Program-made: the position numbers and the translations under genes
In this document: positions 47,923 to 59,800 of the stretch, piece by piece
How the letters are laid out: every line of letters begins with the position of its first letter
Numbering within the stretch: position 1 is the stretch's first letter
Assembly (NCBI GenBank): GCA_027627225.1
Contig: CM051029.1
Span: 71,472,578 to 71,536,577, forward strand
Origin: Congeria kusceri
Taxonomy: Eukaryota > Mollusca > Bivalvia > Myida > Dreissenidae
DNA length: 64,000 nt
Direction: 5' to 3'
The notes under the pieces: model-generated
Told to the model about the DNA's origin: nothing
The model's database searches: none
Seen by the model: only the letters and a program-made list of their open reading frames with translations

Positions 47923-49389
47923 GCAACTTGAATATTCTGAATATTATTGGTATAAACAAAGGATGGATATACCTCATGTTAATAATTTAACGAAGCTTTC
48001 AACCAAACTGAGTCTCAGTCTAAATTTGCCGAAACACAAAAAAGCAATAACATTTATCCAAGTGTATTGAATATTCTTATGACAACAACATGAAAGCAGC
48101 AATCTCATATATTTATTAAGAGAAACGTTCATGGTTGTATGTGTACAATATTTGGAAAAAAAATCGATTGTGTTGGCTAATTTTAACAAACCATTAACAT
48201 AAATCAAATTCTGACGTTAAATAAGTTTGTATAAACTGAGTCGAATGAAATAGGTGCATGCGTTTAATGTATATACCAATACATTTAATTTGTCAAACCC
48301 GATAGTAAACACTGCCAGGTGCATAAAATATTTCAATCATTATCCGCCTTGAAAATAAAACGTCAAGAGGTCTGTGCATGTAATAAGTGTCTCGTTTGCA
48401 TAGCTTAAACTGGCTCAGTTGTGACGTTTTGGGTAAAAAATTAAACACCTTATAAAATGCATTTAATTACATATGTTTTATTTGTCTATGTGTTTTGTTC
48501 AAAATCGATTGCGTAGCTTTCTCTTTGAATATATATAAACCGATTCACACACATACTTTCGTTTCACATTTAGCGTCCGCGATATTTTCTTTGCGATCGT
48601 CATTTAACAAGAATTGAAAATTTGACAGCATGCTTGTTGCGACTTTTCTTCCAATTTTTTTTACACAATGTCATAAATTATTTCAATCTCTATGCATAAA
48701 TATTTAACCAGTTAACGAATAAAGATGCAGGTCCCGTAAATTTACTCATTGTATTTACCGGTATTACCACCGTGGATGTAGTTTGGTTTGATCATTGATT
48801 GCCATATGATATTATTTTAACAATAAGTGTAAAACGTGCACTTCGGAATGTACATGCAAAGCCCCCGAATTAACGGTGCATATTAATTTTAAATAAACTG
48901 AAACATGCATATAATTATATGTTTAGATATGTTACCGATTAGAATTCACATTTTTTAAATTCTTAACGGTATGCTACACATACTTGATATGTTCTGAGAA
49001 TGTATACTGAAATTGTATAGCAATACAAGTTTCCATCTATACTAGCCCAAATGTCTAAACCGCCGCTATATAAAATGCCAATTTCTAAATTATCTACAGG
49101 CGCATTACAACGAAAATTTTCACATAAGCCTATAAAACATTTGCAAACAGTTTGCCGTGAATTGGTCACGCACGAGTGGTTTTCCCACCCATATTGCCAA
49201 TTTTAATGTTAATTGAAAAAAAAACATCAACACTTAAATTTTGAAAATAGAAGAGTAAGAATTGATTGAAATATACCAACACAAAAGTGGCCGATTAGCA
49301 ATTTGGCCCAGTATATATCAATATGTTTAGAACGTAGAAGTTAACACCAACACAATGGTTTTTAAATAAATATTCACCATAAAGTAGCA
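47923..49389. other. no feature recognised
   Basis: AT-rich DNA without exon-like frames, terminal repeats or RNA genes that I can support. Confidence 0.45.
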
Positions 49390-49840
49390 TAGTTTTTATT
49401 ATCAAATAATAATAAACGACAAATACTTGTTTTAGTATATAAAACACACAATAGATAAACAAGGACCTAGTTTCCTATATTGCACCATCTGTCAACAAAA
49501 ATTCATAACTTAAACCTACGTCCCGAGAAAAAAAACGAACTTCCGCTCCGGATTAATACTTACTAACGACTGAAAAGGGGCGGACTACTAGTATTTTAAA
49601 ATTAAGTAAGCGAGAAAGAGTAACCTCCCTTAATAATTATGCATTATTTTGTTAAAATTAGTTAACAAATTCATAACATAATTCTACGTGGCTAGAAAAC
49701 TGAACCATTATATGCTCGAGAATGTGATCGTAGACACCGGGAATAGTCATTATCAATCTGCATGAAATCGTTACAAAAGTATGTTAAAATAAAGATATGC
49801 ACTCGAATATATGATTGGTGCCAAGGTGGAAAGTTATTAT
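49390..49840. repeat. diverged duplicate of 30,060-30,720
   Basis: Carries TATAAAACACACAATAG, ACAAGGACCTAGTTTC, TGAACCATTATATGC, CACCGGGAATAGTCATTATC and ATATGATTGGTGCC in the same order as the region near 30 kb. It lies just downstream of the WxxW gene's stop codon and may be part of its 3' non-coding region. Confidence 0.5.
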
Positions 49841-50157
49841 CGCATCCAGACACAACAATATAGACATTCTCTATATTAGTATCTGTAACCCCGATCAATG
49901 GGGGTATTGAACAATTTCTGCAGCAACACTGGGTCATTTAAATGCCCTGCAAATAGCACCAATATGTTGCCCTTAGACCTTAAGTCTCTTGAGAAACCAT
50001 ACGATTCTAATCTAAACCTTTTGTCACAACCGAAAAGTTGCGAAATCGAATTACAACAGTTACAGCAACACCACAGAACCGCTTTACAAACGGTTTGTTC
50101 AATGACAGTAGGCCTATACGCATAGTCTGAACACAATACATCTTGCCTGGCAGCGTG

Positions 50158-50840
50158 TTAAGGTAACTCTTCTTTCTCCTTAACTTCTTCAACGAAGTCA
50201 GGATTCATCTCCCTTGAGCCAAAAAATATCACAGCATCCTTATATTCCGGCGGAGGCGTGCGCGCGTAGCTGAGATCCGGCGTCGGCGGCTGTGTGACGT
50301 CATGGGACTCCCGCGACTCCGAACGAGAAAATATGTCAAAAATTGAGATGTGCATGTTTGGAAACCGAGATCGCCACGTTGCGGACGGTTTTCGTGGTCC
50401 CGGTTCAGGCGCTTCCGGTGCGGCCGGAAGTCCGTCTGGCGAATAGGAAACAACTGGTTGATTTTCTGGAATGTCCGGCAAACTTGATGCGCGACGTGAA
50501 TGCGTTTGAGAATCTGATTCTGGTGCCAAATGAGCAACGGAAGCACTAAAACTTGCATTAGAATGACCGGTATCAAGGTTTTGCGAAGGGATTTCTATTT
50601 CGCTTATACTTCTCACTGTGTCTCCGAATAAAAAAGAATACGACGGCGGAATGTCTGCCTGTGCGCCGGTCTCGGTAGTGCTAGTGCCGGAAACCAGCGC
50701 CTCTGTCGCCGACCGACGCCGACGCTGGCAGACGCGCGCAATGTGCATGACGGCGACGCAGGTGATGGGGACGATGACGGAAAGGCCGGCCGCCACGCCG
50801 ATGACGCCGAGGTTTGGTGGTGAAGAGCTCTCAGGGGTAG
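50158..50840 (-). CDS. WxxW gene coding exon 4 (transmembrane helix and tail)
   Basis: Acceptor TTTGTATTTCCAG; the first two bases complete a Ser codon. It encodes a short stalk, the helix LGVIGVAAGLSVIVPITCVA, a basic RRRR cluster and the whole cytoplasmic tail to TAA at 50,158-50,160. Confidence 0.9.
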
Positions 50841-53800
50841 CTGGAAATACAAACACAATTTTCTTTTATTTTGTTAAAAAACCTCTCGAGAGTAATATAC
50901 ACGATATTGTGAATGATGTTTTCAGTGCACTTTATGCCCACAAATGTAATGTTTACAGCACAGTATATTTAAATCACCCGCTCCCGAAATTCAAGAGCAA
51001 ATTTGCTTATCTATATTAGAGAAATTATAGCAATAACTGTTTACAAATATGCCCAGATAAGAAAGGTTATAATTATGAACGTTTTCATCAATTATCAAAT
51101 TTTCTCACTAATTCCGAATTTCAGCACGTGAAAACGAACGTTTCCCTGCGACACATGAGGTCAAAAACATGCAGTTTTATTTTTACAAGTTTGATTCATT
51201 TTTGTTAAGTATGAATAAACCATGCCCCATCGTAAAAAGCCCAGACTATATAATGTGGTATTGGATTTATAATAGTCAGTGTTAAGAATTCACAGCTAAC
51301 CTTCACCAATATTTGTTACCTTCATTTTTACTAATCCTTACAGTTAATAATGGATAGTTTATGACTCAGACAAACTTACAGCCGCTATCTAGGTAAAATA
51401 TATTCGGATACTTATTAAAGAAGCTAAGATTCGGGCCATTGGTCGTTTTATTCCAAACCTAAAAGTGCGGTGATGATAAGAAATCAATTTAATACAATTA
51501 AATCTAGACTAATGATGAATTCGATTCTTAAATTACTTATTACCCTGTATGCTATTACCCTGTATGCTATTTTGGAACGTTCATGACAAATAATCGCTGA
51601 TTTAACTTCTTCAAATAAAGAAGTGTGAAGTCCAGGGTGTTTTTATTACATGTAATAGCTTCTCGGACATTTTGGCAAACCTATCCAGTTGGAAGCGACA
51701 ACTGAACCAATACCCGATATTTTATAAACAGGAAATTGATCACCAAAGCCATGACAAAAGCAACAATAATACAGTGAAACGTTTGTCATTTAAAACATGC
51801 ATGGATGGATAAATAAGTAAAATGCACGGAACATTGTATTTGAAATAGCGTAATAAACGTCGACATTATTATTATTAGTATTATTTACGTTTTATGTTAA
51901 GATTGTGAGTTGATGAAGCTTTTTTTCCATAAGGAATACAGTGTCTGTAAGTTGAAATGATTTGATCATACTTTTACTAATGTATGGTTTATTATTTTTA
52001 CAATAATGTTGTGTTTCAATATCTGTCTTTTTGCATTTTCGGAGGATCCGAGTAACTACACAATCAACAAACCATGGCAATATGTCCGTCAATACTATGT
52101 AAAAACGTGTTTGTTTGTAAATGACTGTAACATTATTGTTATCGCAATTATTGCGGAGAAACTTCTTAATCCAAAGATACATGTACAACGATGTAACACT
52201 TTAGAAATCAAACATTTTGCCTGTTGGTTTATATGTTATAATTTTGAGTAGACGTTAAAACACGTTACATGTTTCTTTACGTATAGTGATGCATGAATGT
52301 CAATTCGACTTGTTTATAACCTCGCACTCTCCATATTTGCACTATTTAACAGAATATATTTGGTGTCCGTTTGCTTTGATACATTGTATTGTTTCTATAC
52401 CTCTTATTAAACAATTTTCGGTGATACGAAAACATGTTAATGTCACAGACGGATACACCGTCACAACAAGGAAATATAGCTCCAAATGCCGGACGATTGT
52501 GTACCTATGTCGAACCTAAACAGTTTTATACGTATCGGACGTAACAAGCTTGAAATACTTAAACCATGGATCTATTACGGTGTACAACTTTACTTAGTTT
52601 ACTTTTCGTTTGTTTGCTTTATTATTGTATGTTTGTGTTATATTAATAGATAGTTGAGAGTGATATAAAAAGTTCTGGCTGCCAGAGGATTAAGATTACT
52701 GACATCTGTTCTTATAGTTATGATAGCCAGAGAATTAAGATTACGGACATTTGTTCCAACAGTTATGATAGCCACAGGATTAAGATTACTGACATTTGTT
52801 CCTATAGCTATGATAGCCAGAGGATTAAGATTACTGACATTTGTTCCTATAGCTTTGATAGCCAGAGGATTAAGATTACTGACATTTGTTCCTATAGTTA
52901 TGATAGCCAGAGGATTAAGGTTACTGACATTTGTTCCTATAGCTATGATAGCCAGAGGATTAAGATTACTGACATTTGTTCCTATAGCTTTGATAGCCAG
53001 AGGATTAAGATTACTGACATTTGTTCCTATAGTTATGATAGCCAGAGGATTAAGATTACTGACATTTGTTCCTATAGCTATGATAACCGGATTTTGAAGG
53101 CTGACCTCATAAGTAAATAAATAAGTCATATATGTTTTGCGATTATTATTATAAAGCATTACTATCAATCCAAATATTTAGTTTATGAATTTTTCGTTTT
53201 ATTATTACTATTATTGTTATTACTACTGCTGCTGCTGCTGCTGTTGCTGATGATGATGATGATGATTATGATTATAATTATTATTACTATTATTTGTATC
53301 CTATAATATTTAACCTGTCCGTAACTATTCACAATTATAATACAGTAATAATACACCCAGCTATATGAACAACGTCTCTAATGTTTGTTATTAGGAGTAA
53401 CTACTCTGTTACTAAAATAAATGAGAACAACACAAACATTAATAATGGGCATCTAGAACAGGTTCTGAGCGGTATGTTAATGTAGGACACATATGTTGCT
53501 GATCTCAACAATATAACAAAATCGCCACGATATTAAACATAATCGTCCATGGCGACGCAATAAAGTTAAAACACAAATGAGGCGTGTCGTGGACTGCACA
53601 GGCTAATCCGGGACGACACTTGACGCACATGCATTAGGCCCGGTTTCCCACGACACGCCTCAAATGTTAAAACTTGTTCAATGTTGAAATAAAACTAAAA
53701 TCGTGTTTGGTTGAAACCAGTACAACAGAACAAGCGCAAACAGCATGTTTCATGATAATGAATAGTTGTAATCTGATACTATGCAAACTGGTACGTAAAA

Positions 53801-56800
53801 CTAAAATTATATATACAAAAATAATCCGGGACGAAACTATACGGACGTGCATTAAGCCCAGTTTTCCCACGGCACGCCTCAATTGTAATATTGTATTCAT
53901 GAACGTTTTACTTACAAAGACACTCGAACCGGATGGCGTAGTTAGCACACTTCCGGGGTCTCTTCTGGTCGGCGTCCCTACAGTATATACCGGTGGTGGT
54001 GCATGGCTCGTCTAGTTTGGCGTCTGCTAGTTGACTAGAGAGAGCGTCGAACGTCAGCGACGGATTGTCGACGTCACGGCACGCGGCATTGATTGGAGGG
54101 TAACCGCCACAAATTTGCCAGCCACGCTGAAATCGGAAAGAGAACACTGTACAGAGACCATTCCTAAAGTACACAGAAATTAACATTTCCTTGTACAACA
54201 CCATGTTGAATCTTGTATGTGTATACGATGTCCGTGCAAATATTCGAAAGGTAACATTATTGTATTATTATACGGTAATCATCTTTAATGAGAAACTAGA
54301 GTGACCCAAGCCATATGAATCGTCCATGTTTATACGGTGTCCGTCCACATATAGTTTAAGTGCACCATTACTGTATTTTTATACGCTGAGCATTTATAAA
54401 GAGCAACTAGGTTTGTTGTTCGACTAACGTAGTCTTTAGTACCTAAGTTTCACCTTGGCGGCCCAGGTGCGAGTTAAGTACGGACGCGTGTCAATGTCAG
54501 GGCTAAAATATGAAGTAATCATATCGAACATTGGGGTTCCCACCGCGTCTAATACTATCCAATACTGTTCAAGACCTTGTCAAAAATTCAAACACAAATC
54601 AATGACAATTACAGTTTTAACAGTAATTTAGTCATAATTTGCTTTTGCATACAAGTAACTGATTATTCAGGACTGGCACATTACGTGTTTTTGTTCCGTT
54701 GAAAATACCTATGAGGCGTGTCGTGGGAAAACCGGGCTTAATGCATGAGCGTAGTCCTGTGCGGAGTGCACAGGCTAATCCGGGATGACACTTTACGCAC
54801 ATGCATTCCGCCCGGGTTTCTCACGACATGCCTAATATTTTAATAACAGTCTGCAAAATGTTCTATTACTGTTTATGATTTTAAGCTGAAATTACGGTTT
54901 CAGCATTTGTATAATCTAATCATGTGTATAATCTAGTCTTCATTATAGGAAATAGCCGGATGTTCTTTGTCAAAACACAAAAGACAAAAATGAAAAAGTG
55001 GGTTCAACCGCCCTTGGAACGGTCAATACAAAGCAACAGATTAAACCGGTTAACGGGCGTTCGCACCTCACACTTGGCACAGATTTATTCACAAAACCTA
55101 ATTGTCATGCAAATGCAAATAAAGACAAAAACAAGACGAGAATCATTTTCTAATAGTTCCTTTTGTCCAATATAAGTCAGTGCTGATTATTCAATTCACA
55201 CTCCCATGACAGGATGCTGTTGTCAACAAATAACATTCCGCCTTCAGATAAAAATCTAAAAAATGCCGATTAATTTTGATAACAATTCGTGGCAGTAATA
55301 AACCATCAGAGCGAACAAACACGATTCTTTGTTTGCGGCACATATTAATCATGTTAATTAGTGAATGACCGAGGTCAGACGACGCGGTTACAGCAGGCCC
55401 AATCTGCCTTTCCTACATCAGTCTTGATTGTGGTTTTTCTGAAAACAACACGCCTCGTTCAAGCCCATTTGCATGTTAAGTTCTTTCTACTGAGATATTT
55501 AAATATATCACGATTATAGCAGTCATATCGCCAGCTATGCATGACAATTGATTACGTAGTTTTTCTTAGCGCATGTAATACTTTTAAACAATTCTGGCAC
55601 GGTCATATACGCAATTACGTTACGTTGCGTTACGTTAAATTACCGTTGTTGTCGGTCGCATTTTACGTTAGGCCAAACAATAATTGTTTGTTTCCGCTTA
55701 CGAATCCTAAACAAATCTATGGGGAGGTAAAAAAATAACGTTTTTTCTTTAACTTTTGTTTTTCTTGAGGCATATTTACCGCACAGTTTAGGTATATTGC
55801 GGCATATTTACCGCACAGTTTAGGTATATTGCGGCATATTTACCGCACAGTTTAGTTATCTTGCGGCATATTTACCGCACAGTTTATGTATATTCCGGCA
55901 TATTTACCGCACAGATTAGGTATATTGCGGCATATTTACCGCACAGTTTAGGTACATTGCGGCATATTTACCGCACAGTTTAGGTATATTGCGGCATATT
56001 TAACGCACAGTTTAGGTATATTGCGGCATATTTACCGCACAGTTTAGTTATCTTGCGGCATATTTACCGCACAGTTTAGTTATCTTGCGGTATATTTACC
56101 GCACAGTTTCGTTATCTTGCGGCATATTTACCGCACAGTTTAGGTATATTGCGGCATATTTACCGCACAGTTTAGGTATATTGCGGCATATTTACCGCAC
56201 AGTTTAGGTATATTGCGGCATATTTACCGCACAGTTTAGTTATCTTGGGGCATATTTACCGCACAGTTTAGTTATCTTGCGGCATATTTACCGCACAGTT
56301 TAGGTATATTGCGGCATATTTACCGCACAGTTTAGTTATCTTGCGGCATATTTACCGCACAGTTTAGGTATATTGCGGCATATTTACCGCACAGTTTAGG
56401 TATATTGCGGCATATTTACCGCACAGTTTAGTTTTCTTTAACGTTTGTTTTTCTTGCGGCATATTTACCGCACAGTTTAGGTATATTGCGGCATATTTAC
56501 CGCACAGTTTAGGTATATTGCGGCATATTTACCGCACAGTTTAGTCATCTTGCGGCATATTTACCGCACAGTTTAGGTATATTGCGGCATATTTACCGCA
56601 CATTTTAGGTATATTGCGGCATATTTACCGCACAGTTTAGTTTTCTTTAACGTTTGTTTTTCTTGCGGCATATTTACCGCACAGTTTAGGTATATTGCGG
56701 CATATTTACCGCACAGTTTAGGTATATTGCGGCATATTTACCGCACAGTTTAGGTATATTGCGGCATATTTACCGCACAGTTTAGGTATATTGCGACATT

Positions 56801-59800
56801 TTTACCGCACAGTTTAGGTATATTGCGGCATATTTACCGCACAGTTTAGTTATCTTGCGGCATATTTACCGCACAGTTTAGGTATATTGCGGCATATTTA
56901 CCGCACAGTTTAGTTAACTTGCGGCATATTTACCGCACAGTTTAGGTATATTGCGGCATATTTACCGCACAGTTTAGGTATATTGCGGCATATTTACCGC
57001 ACAGTTTAGTTTTCTTTAACGTTTGTTTTTATTGCGGAATATTCACCGCACAGTTTAGGTATATTGCGGCATATTTACCGCACAGTTTAGGTATATTGCG
57101 GCATATTTACCGCACAGTTTAGTCATCTTGCGGCATATTTACCGCACAGTTTAGGTATATTGCGGCATATTTACCGCACAGTTTAGGTATATTGCGGCAT
57201 ATTTACCGCACAGTTTAGGTATATTGCGGCATATTTACCGCACAGTTTAGGTATATTTCGACATTTTTACCGCACAGTTTAGGTATATTGCGGCATATTT
57301 ACCGCACAGTTTAGGTATCTTGCGGCATATTTACCGCACAGTTTGGGTATATTGCGGCATATTTACCGCACAGATTAGGTATCTTGCGGCATATTTACCG
57401 CACAGTTTAGGTATATTGCGGCATATTTACCGCACAGTTTAGGTATATTGCGGCATATTTACCGCACAGTTTAGGTATATTGCGGCATATTTACCGCACA
57501 GTTTAGGTATATTGCGACATTTTTACCGCACAGTTTAGGTATATTGCGGCATATTTACCGCACAGTTTAGTTATCTTGCGGCAAATTTACCGCTCAGTTT
57601 AGTTATCTTGCGGCATATTTACCGCACAGTTTATGTATATTGCGGCATATTTACCGCACAGTTTAGTTATCTTGCGGCATATTTACCGCACAGTTTAGGT
57701 ATATTGCGGCATATTTACCGCACAGTTTAGGTATATTGCGGCATATTTACCGCACAGTTTAGTTTTCTTTAACGTTTGTTTTTCTTGCGGCATATTTACC
57801 GCACAGTTTAGGTATATTGTGGCATATTTACCGCACAGTTTAGGTATATTGCGGCATATTTACCGCACAGTTTAGGTATATTGCGGCATATTTACCGCAC
57901 AGTTTAGGTATATTGCGACATTTTTACCGCACAGTTTAGGTATATTGCGGCATATTTACCGCACAGTTTAGGTATCTTGCGGCATATTTACCGCACAGTT
58001 TGGGTATATTGCGGCATATTTACCGCACAGTTTAGGTATCTTGCGGCATATTTACCGCACAGTTTAGGTATATTGCGGCATATTTACCGCACAGTTTAGG
58101 TATATTGCGGCATATTTACCGCACAGTTTAGGTATATTGCGGCATATTTACCGCACAGTTTAGGTATATTGCACTACGTGTAAAATGTTTAAACGCCTTA
58201 AATCAAAGAATCTGTACATTACGGTATGTCATTACCCAGAGCGCCTGTCTCACGGAGACTAATGAGAAATGTTTGATAATTACCGAAAAGCCGTATATTA
58301 CTTTTCAGTGAAAACTGCTCTTTTTACCGAAAAACTTTTAGGGTCGTCCGAAAAAAATTAGGGAGGGGGTCGGGACAGCGGAATACCAACAACTTGCAGC
58401 AAGAGAGTCATTTAGTCTCGAAATAAGTGTCGACCGTGAATTCGGAAAAATTCAAGTAATGTCTTTTACGCTAAGATGACTATCGAATAAAGATTTGTTA
58501 CATTTTTGTTTGTGTTTTATAACTGGTTTCATTTTCTTTGATCGTTTAGTATGCATGGGCAAAAACTATGTGAATAGACAAAAAAATCGTACAGATCTAT
58601 ACGCTCTTTAATTTTAAATGTATACATTTATAACCTTTTTTAACGACCGAGATAGATATAACTCGAAAATGCATGCATTTTCAGCTCAAAACTAGTTTTA
58701 TTCGGCTGTCTTACATACCAAAACGCCATAAACATCATGTAAACTGTCAGCAGCAGTTTTCTTAAACAATGAAGATTGATATGACGACCCACCGGTATAT
58801 CAAGACATCATCATATACAACTATTTGAACATTGTTTCAAAGTATGGCAATAAATTCTGCCGAACGCAAAACTGTCGTAACGCATGCTGTATGACATGAC
58901 AGATAAGTCATTTTGCAACAGAGTCAGTAAAATGCACGTACAGTACACTGAGGTGATTTAAACCATGACACTGTAGTAAAACTACATTTTTTTTGTTTGT
59001 ATTTTTCGCCGTTTTGAACAGTATTTCAGTCATATAATGGCGGTCAGTTAACCTACTCACACTTTTCCTGGGTATGCTGGTTTACCAATACTAAGTGCAC
59101 ATACTAATGTCAGTAACTGACAACTGCCCTACTTGAATCAAAGGTAGGGGGAGAATGGCCGTAGAAATAATTTCATGACCAATCCCCACACAAGTTATGT
59201 GGCTGGGCTGGGAATCGAACCCGCGATCCTCGGATTTGTAGTCCAGCGCTCTACCAACTAAGCTAGCCGGCTCGGCTATAAAACTACATTTTAATTGAAC
59301 TAGATCAAGACCAACACAAGGTCGCGGAGGCGTAGTGGATATGGAGCCCGCCTAGAGATCGGGAGGTCCCGGGTTCGATCCCGACTCTGGGAGCGTACTC
59401 AAGATCTGTCCAAAGACACCAAGTACTGGGTCTACCCAGGAAACGGACTCGAGAGTGTCTCAATAAGCCTTAGGCTTCCGATGCAATCGAGCAAAAAAAT
59501 AAATAGGTTTAAACTAAGACCTGGGCTGGTATTTATAAAGAATCTTAGTCGAAATTTAAGAAATATCTTAAAATTTTCCAATTTAATTATTTGTTTTTCT
59601 GACAAAGTAATGCATTTCTGGGAGATTTTGACACATAATTTGCAATATAATTCAAAGTGTATTAATATTAAGCATTAGTCATGCAAATGTTCCAAAGCAT
59701 AGTGTTTAAAACACAAATTCTAATTTTGACTTATGTTCAACTTAAGTTATGAATGGCTTAAGAGTTGCAGAGTAATATTTTAATTATGTCCTAAGTCGAG

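Noticed and set aside
52638..53168. 176-residue minus-strand frame with GTNVSNLNPLA repeats as a repeat protein
   Set aside because: It is the 45-bp minisatellite inside an intron, and the opposite strand is equally open.
55738..58172. Regular 32-bp repeats resembling a CRISPR array
   Set aside because: Units are directly adjacent with no unique spacers, and the context is an animal intron.
59205..59278. Functional tRNA gene
   Set aside because: It is the head of a SINE with target-site duplications, and two further copies share the same body.
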